A stretch of DNA of 64,000 bases from Lachnospiraceae bacterium 28-4 (GCA_000403275.2 KE159599.1:1101548-1165547), one strand, 5' to 3'. Positions 45,711 to 54,694 are shown, numbered from the stretch's first letter. Notes: generated from the letters alone by a model not told the origin. Made by a program: numbers and translations.

Positions 45711-46032
45711 ACCTGTCAGTTAAGTTTAAAATCAGCTTTTTTGAGTTTGACAGGGGCAGTCTGCGCTTTTTGGGCTACCCGGAAGGTTGTGTTTCATAGT
45801 AATGAATTGGGTATATACTTCTCTTTTTTCAGTAAAACCAAGCCATTCTCCAATACTTCAATATGATCCGCAATCCTATCCCTTAATTCCGCTTCTTTCA
45901 TTACCTATCTCCTTTTTCGAATAACCGCTTTTCTTCTGTTTTCTCTTTTTTATTGTATCACCAGCCAGTACGCCTGTCATGTATGATCAGAATTTCCTGC
46001 CCGTAAGCATTTATTTCTAACCGGCCAAAAAT

Positions 46033-46053
46033 GAAAAGGCGCAGAGCCTTTCT
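46033..46053 (-). terminator. Terminator after the sortase gene
   Basis: On the minus strand AGAAAGGC and GCCTTTTC form a stem around a five-base loop, followed by ATTTTT. It ends the surface protein-sortase operon. Confidence 0.6.
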
Positions 46054-46100
46054 TATGAAAGACTATGCACCCTTCCATTTATTTTTCTTTTATCATTTTT

Positions 46101-46961
46101 TTACTCTGCCAGCTTCGCTATTTCCAGCCCTTTCTCCTGCACTTTTGCTGATGGCAATTCCTCCGGTACTTCCGCTATCAGTACTTCTTCTGTCAATACT
46201 GCTTCCACCAGAAGCCGGCGCTCATCCCTGCCGGCATAGCAAGTGGATAATACCAGGATCTTCGGTTCCTCCGGCAATTCCGTTTCCGCCCTAAAATTCC
46301 CTTCGCATTTTCTCACATCTTCCAAATGTTTCTGAACCTCGGCATTTTTTGTAAAATCATACTCATAGGGCAGGAGATCATCGGAAAAATCTATTGCGGC
46401 AAAGATCTCATAAGTAAATGTCTTCTCCGGCGTATAAATAATGACCTGGCTGTTCCGTTCAAAAAAATCTTTGTCCGCAAAATCATGGAGATCGCTGAAC
46501 ATTCCTCCATTTTTCAAGTTATGCCCGTACAACACCGTAACAGCATCCATAAAGTCCCGGCGATTGACAGGCTGGGAATAAATGACTCCGGGAAACCCTT
46601 CCGACAAATCCACCTGATGGTTGAGATAATAATTATCATAGGGGTCTTTGGCATCGCTCTTCTGTAAAACCGGATAATCGATTCCAGTCCCCGGAACACT
46701 AATCCATGCATAAATATCCGGATTCTGCGCCTTTAATTGTTCGAAATCAACCTTTGCTCCGCCGGGTTCACTATCATTTCCCACCGCATCAGCAGCACGC
46801 TCGGACGGATCCTGCGCATCCGCCGCATCTTTCGTGGCACCGGCGTTTTCCATATTTACTGCATCCTCTGTCCTCCCTGTATGCAAACCAGCCAGACAGA
46901 CCGCCACACCAAAAACAAGGACTGCAAAGATTGACCATATTTGTTTTTTTCCAAACTTCAT
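46101..46961 (-). CDS. srtB: Class B sortase
   Basis: This 286-residue membrane transpeptidase attaches surface proteins to peptidoglycan. It has an N-terminal helix (IWSIFAVLVFGVAVCLAGL), a Glu/Asp/Ala-rich linker, and then the SrtB fold (YAWISVPGTGIDYPVLQ, VTVLYGHNLKNGGMFSDL). The catalytic His is residue 147 (LYGHN), Cys 241 (LSTCYAG) and Arg about 248-249 (DERRL). It begins six bases after the stop of the 1215-residue surface protein whose last residues are SPKTGE, a motif like the SPKTG sequence used by clostridial sortase B. The two genes are in the same reading frame. Confidence 0.92.
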   Translation of the reverse strand: MKFGKKQIWSIFAVLVFGVAVCLAGLHTGRTEDAVNMENAGATKDAADAQDPSERAADAVGNDSEPGGAKVDFEQLKAQNPDIYAWISVPGTGIDYPVLQKSDAKDPYDNYYLNHQVDLSEGFPGVIYSQPVNRRDFMDAVTVLYGHNLKNGGMFSDLHDFADKDFFERNSQVIIYTPEKTFTYEIFAAIDFSDDLLPYEYDFTKNAEVQKHLEDVRKCEGNFRAETELPEEPKILVLSTCYAGRDERRLLVEAVLTEEVLIAEVPEELPSAKVQEKGLEIAKLAE

Positions 46962-46967
46962 CTTTTC

Positions 46968-49900
46968 TTATTCTCCTGTTTTTGGACTCTTTAGTCTGTC
47001 AGTGTCATTCTTTTGTTCCGCCTCGGCAGCAGGAAGCATATCGTCCTCCGCCTTTGCGACGGAAATTACTTCCTGTCCACTGTTGCCCTGGCCGCTATTG
47101 GAACTGCCGCTTCCGCTGGCATTTCCGTTATCATTGTTATTCTCATTGTCATCTTCATTTTCGCTGTCATCGTCCTCTTCGCTGTCATCTTCTTCCTCGC
47201 TGTCCGGCAAAGTTTTGTCGATCACTACCACATACTCCGACGCATGGGAGAAGGACAGGCTGATATTTCCATCCTCCCTTATCTCCCCGGCATCCATGAA
47301 TATCAGCTTCCCGGCGCTGTCATAATAGTATAAGTTCCCCTTGCAGCCGCTGTTCTCCCTGCCCAGGTTCACGGTAAGGTCTGCCCGGAACCCAAATTCT
47401 CCGTTATGAACCAGCGTGATCTGGGTGGAAGGTTTTCCTTCCGCAAGAGCCTCCACAATCGTCGGAGGGATATCGTCCGTATCCACGATCACCTCCAGGT
47501 CAATGTCCTTCAAGTCGGAGGCAACTACTTCATTCCCTCCGATCGACCAGCTGTAAGCGCCCATGTCAAGCACAATGTTGACTTCCTTCCCTTTGATGGC
47601 CTCCAGGACTTCCTTCGGCACCACGGTAACTTTCTTCATGTCCACATGTACCGTCCCGCCGCTTCCGCTTTGTTCTATATCCGTTATGATTTTATCAATC
47701 TCCTCCTCCGTAAGTTTCCCATCGGAAGGCTGCTCCGGTTCCTCTATGTCTCCGTCCTTCGGTTTCGCTTCCGCCACGAGGAATTCCTTGTCCTCAGTAA
47801 TCCTCACGGTTTCGCCCATGCTATGGCCCTGCCACACAATGTCCATATAATTTTCATTCTCTACAGGCAGCGTAAAATCAGAATTCTTCTCCACGACTAC
47901 GTACTCACAGACACCCTCGGGGTATTTCAGGATAACCGCACAGTTAGCATACTCTGCCCGTATATTCATTTTCTTGTATCTGGCAATGTCCGTGCCGCCT
48001 GTCACTCCTGTCCACTTTGCCAGCACAAGCCCTTCCAAGTGTTCCAGTTCTTTCAGAACCCCTTCCACTTTTTCCATGGCTGCGGGATAAGTGAGGTCTT
48101 CCCCGTCCAGAGCCATCAGCCTGTAGCCGGAGGCCAGTCTCCCGTCCGCCCCCCGGTAGGTATAGGACACCTCAGCCGTAGTCTTTCCCTGGTATACGGC
48201 GATCACCTCCAGGTTCGTCATCTCATGGAGCAGTATTTCCTCCCCGCTGATCCCCGGCAGGGCCCACTGTTCAAACTCAAGCCCCTCCGGCGCCGGCTGA
48301 CCCTCCAGCTCTGCCAGGGCATCTTTGACTTTAGTCCCTTTCGCATACGTCCTGAAAACAATTTTTGAGACTTCCCTTCCATTTTCGTCCAGGTATTTCA
48401 CATCCCACGCCACCACGCAGTCACCATATTTCCCCACTACGCCGACATAGGCTGTGTCTTCCACCTGCGCCGCTTCCTCTTCCCCCTCCAGCTGGTATTC
48501 CACCAGGAGGTCCGTATCCGCATCCGCCGGAGCTACAAAGGCAGCCAACATTTCCCCGTATGTGGCATCCTTGTCCACAAACTGCGGCACCACCGCCATT
48601 TTCATTCCTTCGTCTTTACTTAGATAGGTAAGAACCACGTTGACGCAGCTCTTGTCATACACTGCCTGGAAATCATAGGACGGGTTTGTCGTATTTCCGA
48701 AAAATATCTCCGTCTCCCCGTCCATCTCCCTGCCGGAGACTGTATCCAGAAGTTTCATGTTCACTCCTTCTGCCGGCAATGGCGGGCATAGGCCGAGTCC
48801 TTTTAAGGAATCTCTTCTTCCCACCTTCACTGTTTTATTTTCCATAAAATAACCATATTGATAGCTGCCGTCTCCCTGACGCACTAATCCGTATATGGAA
48901 AAAGTGGCATCTTTCACATCTTCCCGGTAAGTATCATCGGTTTCTACCCTGTAATACCATGGGCAGGTGTCCCTCCAGTCCGGTTTGAAGTTGTTCAGGT
49001 ATGTGTAGTGTCCTTTGATATCAGATACATACAATTCGGTAAGCATCCATTCACAAGGATATGTATTATCAGTTATAGAAATAGTTCCCTTATACTCTTT
49101 TGTATCATCATTATAATACAGCGTAATCCTATGGGAACTGGAGACATTTGATACCTGTGGATAAAAATAAGCAGTTCCCGTATTGGATGGATTTTCTTCA
49201 TCTACTTTCACAGTAATGGTAACGGTGTCCCCCGGATAAACCCATTCCCCATTTTTATCAATGGTAATGCTTTCAATAACAGGTGCCTTCGTATCATCCA
49301 GATACCCTTCCGGATCCACGTTATAATACCACGGGCGGGTCGTATTCCAGTCCGCCTGGAAATCAGTCAGGGATGTACTATTTCCATTTGCATCAGACAA
49401 GCTTATAGAGGTAAGCTCCCATTTCGTAGGATAAGTATCCCTTGTAATATTTATTGTTCCTGTATACTCCATAGTATTTTTATTTAAAGATAAAGAACAA
49501 TAATTACTTCCAATGCCCGAAGCCTGTGGGGTAAAATATACTGTCATTGAACTGGAAGGATTTTCTTCCTCCACTTTTACCTTAACGGTAACTTTTTCCC
49601 CTACCTTTACCATTTGTCCGTTCTTATCAATGGTAATGCTTTTAATGACAGGTTTTTGCTTATCATAATTAGCATTTACGACTGTATAAGTCAAATCTTT
49701 ATTCGGCTCAATATTGCTTGGGTAAAAATACTGATAACCATTTGCCACATATGTCCTAATATAATTCAACTTCCATTTTGACGGATATGTAGTATTTTCA
49801 ATGGTATAGGTACCTGTCAGCGTCTTAGTTTGCGCATTATATTGCATAGATACGGATTTGCTGCGTGTAACGCTGCTGTCCACCGTTTGCATATACATAT

Positions 49901-50615
49901 ACGTACTTCCCAGTTCTGCCCCTTCGCATTCTACATGCGCCGTATATGTCACCGTATCTCCTGGTTTCAGGGTTCCATCCGCATTGGAAGCATTCTTTTG
50001 TATTTGGAAATCGGAAATAGATACCTTTCTGTTATTACTAATCGTAAATGTATAACGGTATTTTCCATTTTCTTGCACATCCCAATCTATATAATTGTTT
50101 CTTCTGTCTTCCAGGCGAATCTGTCCAATATAATATTCTCCTTCATAGCCCGTAAACCTGCTGCATGGAAGTGTCCCAGTATACAGGTTTCCGCCTTTAT
50201 TTTGGAGCGTTACTGTCTGTGTATTACTGGAACCGCTTTTTCTATATATCTTAAGAGTAATGGATTTGATCTGGTCGTCTGCATCATAGGCTGACATGTT
50301 AAAGTGAAGAGTACCATCCTTTGTCAATGTCTGCCCATTTTCCTCAAATTCAAAACTTTCTATAACCGGCTGGTTAATGTCATAAGAAAACGGCGCAACC
50401 AGGAAATCTTCCAATTCCGCTTCCGGCAGTATATTGGCCGAAACCGTTGGTTCCGGCACCTTCCCCTGTGTTGCGTTTTCTTCTTTCTGTTGCACCTCAC
50501 TTTTTACTCCACGGTCAATTTCTTCTGCCGCCGTACCCTGCATTGGAAATACCGTCGCCGCTATGATGGACGCTGTCAGCAAAATTCCTAACAATTTTTT
50601 CCTGGACTTTTTCAT
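46968..50615 (-). CDS. Large surface protein with Ig-like repeats ending in SPKTGE
   Basis: The protein has 1215 residues. The signal peptide is KKLLGILLTASIIAATVF with cleavage near GTAAEE. Several related segments of about 110-120 residues follow, each with SITIDKNG, VTVKVKVEEENPSS and a closing block such as TYPTKWELTSISLSDANGN; these look like bacterial Ig-type domains. A region of small repeated beta-domains and a highly acidic Asp/Glu/Asn/Ser linker follow. The last residues, RLKSPKTGE, match a sortase B-type motif, but the usual hydrophobic helix and basic tail are missing. The start at 50615 is chosen because AAAGGAGG lies eight bases upstream and because the signal peptide then begins properly. 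Confidence 0.88.
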   Translation of the reverse strand: MKKSRKKLLGILLTASIIAATVFPMQGTAAEEIDRGVKSEVQQKEENATQGKVPEPTVSANILPEAELEDFLVAPFSYDINQPVIESFEFEENGQTLTKDGTLHFNMSAYDADDQIKSITLKIYRKSGSSNTQTVTLQNKGGNLYTGTLPCSRFTGYEGEYYIGQIRLEDRRNNYIDWDVQENGKYRYTFTISNNRKVSISDFQIQKNASNADGTLKPGDTVTYTAHVECEGAELGSTYMYMQTVDSSVTRSKSVSMQYNAQTKTLTGTYTIENTTYPSKWKLNYIRTYVANGYQYFYPSNIEPNKDLTYTVVNANYDKQKPVIKSITIDKNGQMVKVGEKVTVKVKVEEENPSSSMTVYFTPQASGIGSNYCSLSLNKNTMEYTGTINITRDTYPTKWELTSISLSDANGNSTSLTDFQADWNTTRPWYYNVDPEGYLDDTKAPVIESITIDKNGEWVYPGDTVTITVKVDEENPSNTGTAYFYPQVSNVSSSHRITLYYNDDTKEYKGTISITDNTYPCEWMLTELYVSDIKGHYTYLNNFKPDWRDTCPWYYRVETDDTYREDVKDATFSIYGLVRQGDGSYQYGYFMENKTVKVGRRDSLKGLGLCPPLPAEGVNMKLLDTVSGREMDGETEIFFGNTTNPSYDFQAVYDKSCVNVVLTYLSKDEGMKMAVVPQFVDKDATYGEMLAAFVAPADADTDLLVEYQLEGEEEAAQVEDTAYVGVVGKYGDCVVAWDVKYLDENGREVSKIVFRTYAKGTKVKDALAELEGQPAPEGLEFEQWALPGISGEEILLHEMTNLEVIAVYQGKTTAEVSYTYRGADGRLASGYRLMALDGEDLTYPAAMEKVEGVLKELEHLEGLVLAKWTGVTGGTDIARYKKMNIRAEYANCAVILKYPEGVCEYVVVEKNSDFTLPVENENYMDIVWQGHSMGETVRITEDKEFLVAEAKPKDGDIEEPEQPSDGKLTEEEIDKIITDIEQSGSGGTVHVDMKKVTVVPKEVLEAIKGKEVNIVLDMGAYSWSIGGNEVVASDLKDIDLEVIVDTDDIPPTIVEALAEGKPSTQITLVHNGEFGFRADLTVNLGRENSGCKGNLYYYDSAGKLIFMDAGEIREDGNISLSFSHASEYVVVIDKTLPDSEEEDDSEEDDDSENEDDNENNNDNGNASGSGSSNSGQGNSGQEVISVAKAEDDMLPAAEAEQKNDTDRLKSPKTGE

Positions 50616-50642
50616 CCATGATACCTCCTTTGTAAAATACAT

Positions 50643-51006
50643 TATTTGAAATTATACAGGGAAGATCCCTGTCTGCCGCGCGAAGCACATGCTGTATTCA
50701 CCAGCAAATTCCTTCATGCACCTCTATGCGCCATAAAAAGTGTACATCCTTATGTATATCCGTACTAAGGCAAAGCTGTTACAACATACTCCTTTCCTTT
50801 GCATCGATCTGCACGATGCATTTCACGCATAAAAAAGGAAACAAATGCGGGTAATCCCTCACGTGTTTCCGTTACAATCCATTCTCCCCCCTTCCTTTTT
50901 GGAATAATATACTTATATATTATGATTATACATTCTTTTTCCAAAAATAAAAGTGGTTTGCAAATATTTTTTTATTATTTTAATTTTATTTTATAACATA
51001 ATCAAG
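50643..51006. other. 364-bp intergenic region
   Basis: It contains the promoter region of the surface protein gene (minus strand), the terminator at 50837-50870 and AT-rich sequence near 50940-51000. I see no additional ORF with a ribosome site. Confidence 0.4.
50837..50870 (-). terminator. Terminator after the TIR-like gene
   Basis: On the minus strand GGAAACA pairs with TGTTTCC, with GGG/CCC inside the loop, followed by TTTTTT. Confidence 0.65.
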
Positions 51007-51714
51007 CTAATTTATGAAATTAATATTCCTGGCATTGGATACATGTCCCCAATTATTAAGATCGCTTACTTTTGTCACTTTAAATCTTACTATTTCTCCA
51101 ACCTTATAACGCGGTTCCTGTCGGTTCCAGTCCGCCAGCCAATGGCTTTCATCCGGGATATGGGAATCTGCCCCTTTTAATTCGGACAACGGCAGTAATC
51201 CATCCAGCTTATAAAAATAATGCCCCTTATTTTTATTGCAATATGTATCAAGAATAGCAACTTCATAAAATCCATTATTCGGATGAAGAATATGGCTTAA
51301 TCCATTTCCGATATGTAGACGGGCCGATACGGCCCTTAGCGTTGCAGACAGATCCGAAGACAGTTTTCTGTCCCATCCAATCCCGCCGGAATTATATTGC
51401 AGATAGCGATAGTGACGATAATCAGACGGAACATCTTCTGAATTGGATGTAATAATAATTACCTCTTTATCCAAAGCATGGGCTATTCCCAATTCATAAT
51501 TGACATTCGGATTGCGCCCTGTCACTTCTGCCAGAATGATATCGGCATTTTGTATTGACTGTTTGATATCCTGTATAATGGGTCGGTTATCGTAAATATC
51601 ATCCGCCCGAAGCGGTTTTAGTCCCATCGCTTGAATGGCCGGTTTATAAATTTCATGATATATCTCGTCAAACTGCCCGCCAAAGGGCATAACAACAAAG
51701 CATGTTTTTTCCAT
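51007..51714 (-). CDS. TIR/nucleoside deoxyribosyltransferase-like protein
   Basis: The protein has 235 residues. Residues 1-120 have the flavodoxin-like fold shared by bacterial TIR and nucleoside 2-deoxyribosyltransferase-like domains: CFVVMPFGGQFDEIYHEIYK, a middle strand AMGLKPLRADDIYD, then IQNADIILAEVTGRNPNVNYELG and AHALDKEVIIITS. The Glu in NYELG is where the catalytic Glu sits in such NAD- or nucleotide-cleaving enzymes. The C-terminal part is not recognised. It begins 16 bases after the HipA-like gene on the same strand, so they form a likely two-gene unit. A defence function by nucleotide depletion is inferred. Confidence 0.75.
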   Translation of the reverse strand: MEKTCFVVMPFGGQFDEIYHEIYKPAIQAMGLKPLRADDIYDNRPIIQDIKQSIQNADIILAEVTGRNPNVNYELGIAHALDKEVIIITSNSEDVPSDYRHYRYLQYNSGGIGWDRKLSSDLSATLRAVSARLHIGNGLSHILHPNNGFYEVAILDTYCNKNKGHYFYKLDGLLPLSELKGADSHIPDESHWLADWNRQEPRYKVGEIVRFKVTKVSDLNNWGHVSNARNINFIN

Positions 51715-51730
51715 GTGTTTTTTCTCCCTT

Positions 51731-52879
51731 TCATGAAAGTGCCATATCTTGTAATTCTTCCACTCTGCCAGTTACAGCATTCGCCAGCGCCTCTATGCGT
51801 TCCTCATCAATAAATTCTGTGGGCATAAAAATTTCTTTTATATCATCTTCTAAATGCCTTAACTCTTCAAACGGAATCCAACTAAAATCTGAAACCAATT
51901 TCATCTGTTTTGAAATATTGGAATAGAACGGCTTTGTTTCCATTTCCTCTAACGGATTAATTGCTCTCGTAAGTTTATCATGCCAAAGGCTTGTTCCACT
52001 GTCAAACACTGGTGCCGGTCCTATCCATTCCAAAGTTTCTACATTTCGTATCGCTCCCAAATTTCCAAAATGCCGATCCGTATTTGCCATTAAATAATCA
52101 AATACCAACATATAATCAACAAATTCTTTCATACCTGGGATGCCAAGTCTCTGACAAGCATTCAGAAAATGCTCATAAGAAGAAAACTGATTGCTCTTTT
52201 TCATGCTGCGATTAATACTTACTGCACTTACCAATTCCGTATTATGATTGATAAAATTTTCGCATACGCTATAAGGGATGTCCCCCTCCAAAAGCACTTT
52301 ATAAGATACATAATTTTTACAGCCAAGTCTTTGATGGAGCCTCGTTCCGAATACTTCATTAATTGGTTCCTGCATATAAGGATTGCTGCCAGCCTTCACC
52401 AAATATCTCTTCGAGTCAATCATGACCCACTTCTTTTTCAACCATCCGTCTGAAGTATTACATGGAGACATTAGATCAATCCCCTCTGCTACAGGTCTGC
52501 CAAACAGAATATTGCCTACATCATCCGAAAAATCATTTTCAAAAAAATTGATATTTTTCCACTTCAATTCGCTATCCACAGGTTTCATCCAGTATTGGTC
52601 AGAGAGACTCAGCCCATAACATCTTAGCAGCAGCTGCTCCGAATATCGAACCCCCAGTTGCTCCAATGCAGGTGTGATTCCTGATCTGCTTGCAGGAATA
52701 CATCTGCCAAACCACCACTCATTCAGTTCCTTTTTATTCGGAATACCTGTTTTTACATCTATTCCAATCGGCAGGAAATCCAATTCGTAATTCTTCATTA
52801 CTTTTAATATTGTCGCCGTATCATCATCCAGTTCCACCTCTACTACAGGCACATTTTTATTCATCAGTATACACCGCAT
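51731..52879 (-). CDS. HipA-like kinase domain protein
   Basis: The protein has 382 residues. The C-terminal half has HipA-type Ser/Thr kinase features: a putative lysine region DSKRYLVKAGS, the catalytic segment FDYLMANTDRHFGNLGAIRN (D...N), and the metal-binding APVFDSGTSLW. The N-terminal part is not the usual HipA_N and no HipB-type antitoxin gene lies beside it, so it differs from classical HipBA. ATG 52879 has GGAGGTGG nine bases upstream. It is followed directly by the TIR-like gene, which it might activate or regulate by phosphorylation (speculation). Confidence 0.78.
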   Translation of the reverse strand: MRCILMNKNVPVVEVELDDDTATILKVMKNYELDFLPIGIDVKTGIPNKKELNEWWFGRCIPASRSGITPALEQLGVRYSEQLLLRCYGLSLSDQYWMKPVDSELKWKNINFFENDFSDDVGNILFGRPVAEGIDLMSPCNTSDGWLKKKWVMIDSKRYLVKAGSNPYMQEPINEVFGTRLHQRLGCKNYVSYKVLLEGDIPYSVCENFINHNTELVSAVSINRSMKKSNQFSSYEHFLNACQRLGIPGMKEFVDYMLVFDYLMANTDRHFGNLGAIRNVETLEWIGPAPVFDSGTSLWHDKLTRAINPLEEMETKPFYSNISKQMKLVSDFSWIPFEELRHLEDDIKEIFMPTEFIDEERIEALANAVTGRVEELQDMALS

Positions 52880-53064
52880 TGGATTTCCACCTCCCTGATT
52901 CTATGCTGAAAAAAATTTGTATTTATTATATCCAATGCGTGTTAAAAAGTACAGAAATAAAATTCATTTTGAATATGAAATGATTTTAATTATTCTTCTG
53001 TTGCATTTTCTTATATTGGCTAAAAATTTTACAACAGAACGAGCAATATATAACCTCACTCTAT

Positions 53065-53943
53065 CTATTCATTTACCCCTATAGTTGCCCTTATTCTTCT
53101 AACAAGCTTGTCTTTCAAGCTCTGTTCATCTTTCCAAAAAATAGTATTAATTTGTGCAACATCAAAATGAGGATTTTCTCCATCTTTGCAGCAAAGAATC
53201 AAATCTTTACCTTTGGCCACTGCATAGCCAGCCTCATAATATACTCCACCCCGTTGACCTGTCAGATCTGCAATAACAAATATACTGTCACTTATCTCTT
53301 TATATATTTCAGGTACAATTTGATTATTATGCTCTTTATTATCTATTAACATTGGATCATAATTAAAACTCTTAATAGCATCTACTATAGCATTTCTAGC
53401 TTTTTTCATAGAATCATCAAAATTCATAGCAATAAAAACTTTCTTCTTTTGTTCTCTTCCTATCATATCTATTACAGAAAACAATTCATATTCCTTTAAC
53501 CCTTTATGCAACTTTTTTACGAACTCTGTATATAAGCTACAATCTATGTCTACACCCCTTACAACAGATAAAACTGCATAACTAAATTCTACATTATCCT
53601 CTACTGTTTGGATTTTTTCATATATATCTGGAAATGCGACACCACAATACAAGAACCCTCCTTTATCATAGAAATTTTCTGCCCCTTTCATTTTTGCATC
53701 CCATTTCCATCCCATTTCAGAATATGCCAGCATGACATCATCATAATATATACTTTTCCAACTATGTTCCAAATTCTCCATCTTTTTAGAACCCGAAGCA
53801 AAAGCCATCGCTTGTGATTTTTCCAAATCATAATTCTTTTTATAGGAATTATAACAGTTCTCTACCCATACGCGAAACAATTTGAAGTTTTCCTCACTGT
53901 TCTCCCATGTACTTACAATTTCCTTAAATTTTCCTATATTCAT
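53065..53943 (-). CDS. TIR-like (deoxyribosyltransferase-type) protein with unknown N-terminal domain
   Basis: The protein has 292 residues. Residues 1-165 are of unknown type, Lys/Glu rich. From about residue 167 a domain like that of the 51007-51714 gene follows: KKVFIAMNFDDSMKKARNAI, then NYDPMLIDNKEHNNQIVPEI and DSIFVIADLTGQRGGVYYEAG with a Glu where the catalytic one is expected, ending YAVAKGKDLILCC. It is AT-rich (roughly 35% GC by eye), unlike the sugar genes, suggesting transfer. A 48-codon ORF ends three bases before its start. A defence or nucleotide-sensing role is inferred from fold and island. Confidence 0.7.
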   Translation of the reverse strand: MNIGKFKEIVSTWENSEENFKLFRVWVENCYNSYKKNYDLEKSQAMAFASGSKKMENLEHSWKSIYYDDVMLAYSEMGWKWDAKMKGAENFYDKGGFLYCGVAFPDIYEKIQTVEDNVEFSYAVLSVVRGVDIDCSLYTEFVKKLHKGLKEYELFSVIDMIGREQKKKVFIAMNFDDSMKKARNAIVDAIKSFNYDPMLIDNKEHNNQIVPEIYKEISDSIFVIADLTGQRGGVYYEAGYAVAKGKDLILCCKDGENPHFDVAQINTIFWKDEQSLKDKLVRRIRATIGVNE

Positions 53944-53946
53944 TTT

Positions 53947-54093
53947 CTACGTCCTTTCCACCAGATCCTGCAGTAATTTAGATTCTATCGTCTTTGTACT
54001 TCTGCCAATTTTTCTTACCAATTCATCTTGTCCAACAGCTTTTACAATATTTGCTTCATCCATTCCACAATTATAAACATAAGGTTTAAGCAT
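53947..54093 (-). CDS. Small 48-aa protein, possible helix-turn-helix
   Basis: This is a short ORF starting ATG at 54093 (MLKPYVYNCGMDEANIV), with an in-frame extension to 54129. The last 30 residues, DELVRKIGRSTKTIESKLLQDL, could form a helix-turn-helix. Its stop (53947-53949) lies three bases before the next gene, and GGAAAGGA at its end could serve that gene. No clear ribosome site precedes it. Confidence 0.35.
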   Translation of the reverse strand: MLKPYVYNCGMDEANIVKAVGQDELVRKIGRSTKTIESKLLQDLVERT

Positions 54094-54364
54094 TATATTT
54101 ATTTTATATTTTCTATATATTCCTGTCAACTAATTTCAATATGCTCTTCCATTATTTCACGGAATATAAAAGAGTACTGGAAACTGAGATGACCAAGCTT
54201 TTTATAACACTTATAGCTAATAAAATTCGTTTTCATGAGGACATTATCGTAGGATAATGCCGCCCATTCCGCACCACAAAAGTGCCAGAATGAACCATCT
54301 ACGGAGCATATATGACACCTTTAAACTCCAGATAAGGCATTTTGTTTCCAGGCGGTTCTCTCCC

Positions 54365-54394
54365 TTGTATTGCACAGTAAAAATCTGCTATAAT
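54365..54394 (+). promoter_or_regulatory. Promoter of the toxin-antitoxin pair
   Basis: TTGTAT (54365-54370), an 18-base spacer and TATAAT (54389-54394). The transcript would start within about 10 bases of the toxin ATG, so the leader is very short. Confidence 0.55.
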
Positions 54395-54408
54395 AAACGA
54401 AATAGAAG

Positions 54409-54678
54409 ATGGATAAAGAGAGAATTGGGTATGCGAAAAATGCTGTAAAGTATATCGAATCTTTAGACAGGCCGACAAAACAGCAAATCAAAGCTGGCAT
54501 CGAAGGGCTGGCGGAGACTCCCCCAAAAGGCGACATCAAGACCCTGCAAGGTTATCCGAATGGCAGGAGACGGTTAAGGATAGGAAAATACAGAATCATA
54601 TATAATTATAGGCAGGATGGGGGAATTGAAATACTGTATATTATGAACGTTGACACCAGAGAGGACATCTGCAAATAG
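54409..54678 (+). CDS. RelE/ParE-type toxin
   Basis: The protein has 89 residues of the RelE/ParE fold: YAKNAVKYIESLDRPTKQQI, then the loop DIKTLQGYPNGRRRLRIGKYR and the closing strand IIYNYRQDGGIEILYIMNVD. The basic/Arg and Tyr residues in the middle and the end are as in ribosome-dependent mRNA nucleases of this family. The ribosome site is weak (GAAATAGAAG), which suits a toxin. The antitoxin gene follows after 16 bases, the reverse of the usual order but known for HigBA-like pairs. Confidence 0.82.
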   Translation: MDKERIGYAKNAVKYIESLDRPTKQQIKAGIEGLAETPPKGDIKTLQGYPNGRRRLRIGKYRIIYNYRQDGGIEILYIMNVDTREDICK

Positions 54679-54694
54679 GAAAGGAGTGTTTTAT

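Larger units (their letters stand above)
44202..45799 (+). mobile_element. IS110-family insertion sequence
   Basis: About 1.6 kb long, with one transposase gene, a long structured 5' non-coding region (273 bases) and a short 3' end (89 bases). Both junctions carry TAA (44199-44201 and 45800-45802), either a shared core or a 3-bp duplication; no terminal inverted repeats are seen, as is usual for IS110. Ends were set from the broken NucS-like gene. The long 5' region is the arrangement of the IS110 subgroup that encodes a bridge RNA at that end. Confidence 0.88.
42378..45901 (-). pseudogene. NucS/DUF91-like endonuclease gene interrupted by an IS110-type element
   Basis: The first 34 codons (45901-45800, MKEAELRDRIADHIEVLE... 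ending YIPNSL) and the remaining 606 codons (44198-42378, starting GTKGFIDLYAKDEKG) are separated by the insertion sequence at 44202-45799. Rejoining at the shared TAA restores PNSLGTKGFIDLYAK in frame, a 640-residue protein. The nuclease active site is GFIDLYAKDEKGNHVIIELK (D...E-x-K), as in NucS/DUF91 proteins, and the C-terminus has a zinc-finger-like CDLCG...CPDC. ATG 45901 follows AAAGGAGAT. The 3' part could still be translated from 44219 but would lack the N-terminal segment. A role in DNA repair or defence is likely for the intact gene. Confidence 0.85.

Noticed and set aside
49000-49800. Tandem DNA repeats in the surface protein gene as a CRISPR or satellite array.
   Set aside because: The periodicity is of protein domains of about 115 residues; the DNA has diverged and stays in one reading frame.
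54650-54694. An earlier start for the antitoxin inside the toxin gene.
   Set aside because: The ATG at 54695 has a strong AAAGGAG site, and the upstream codons overlap the toxin end without one.
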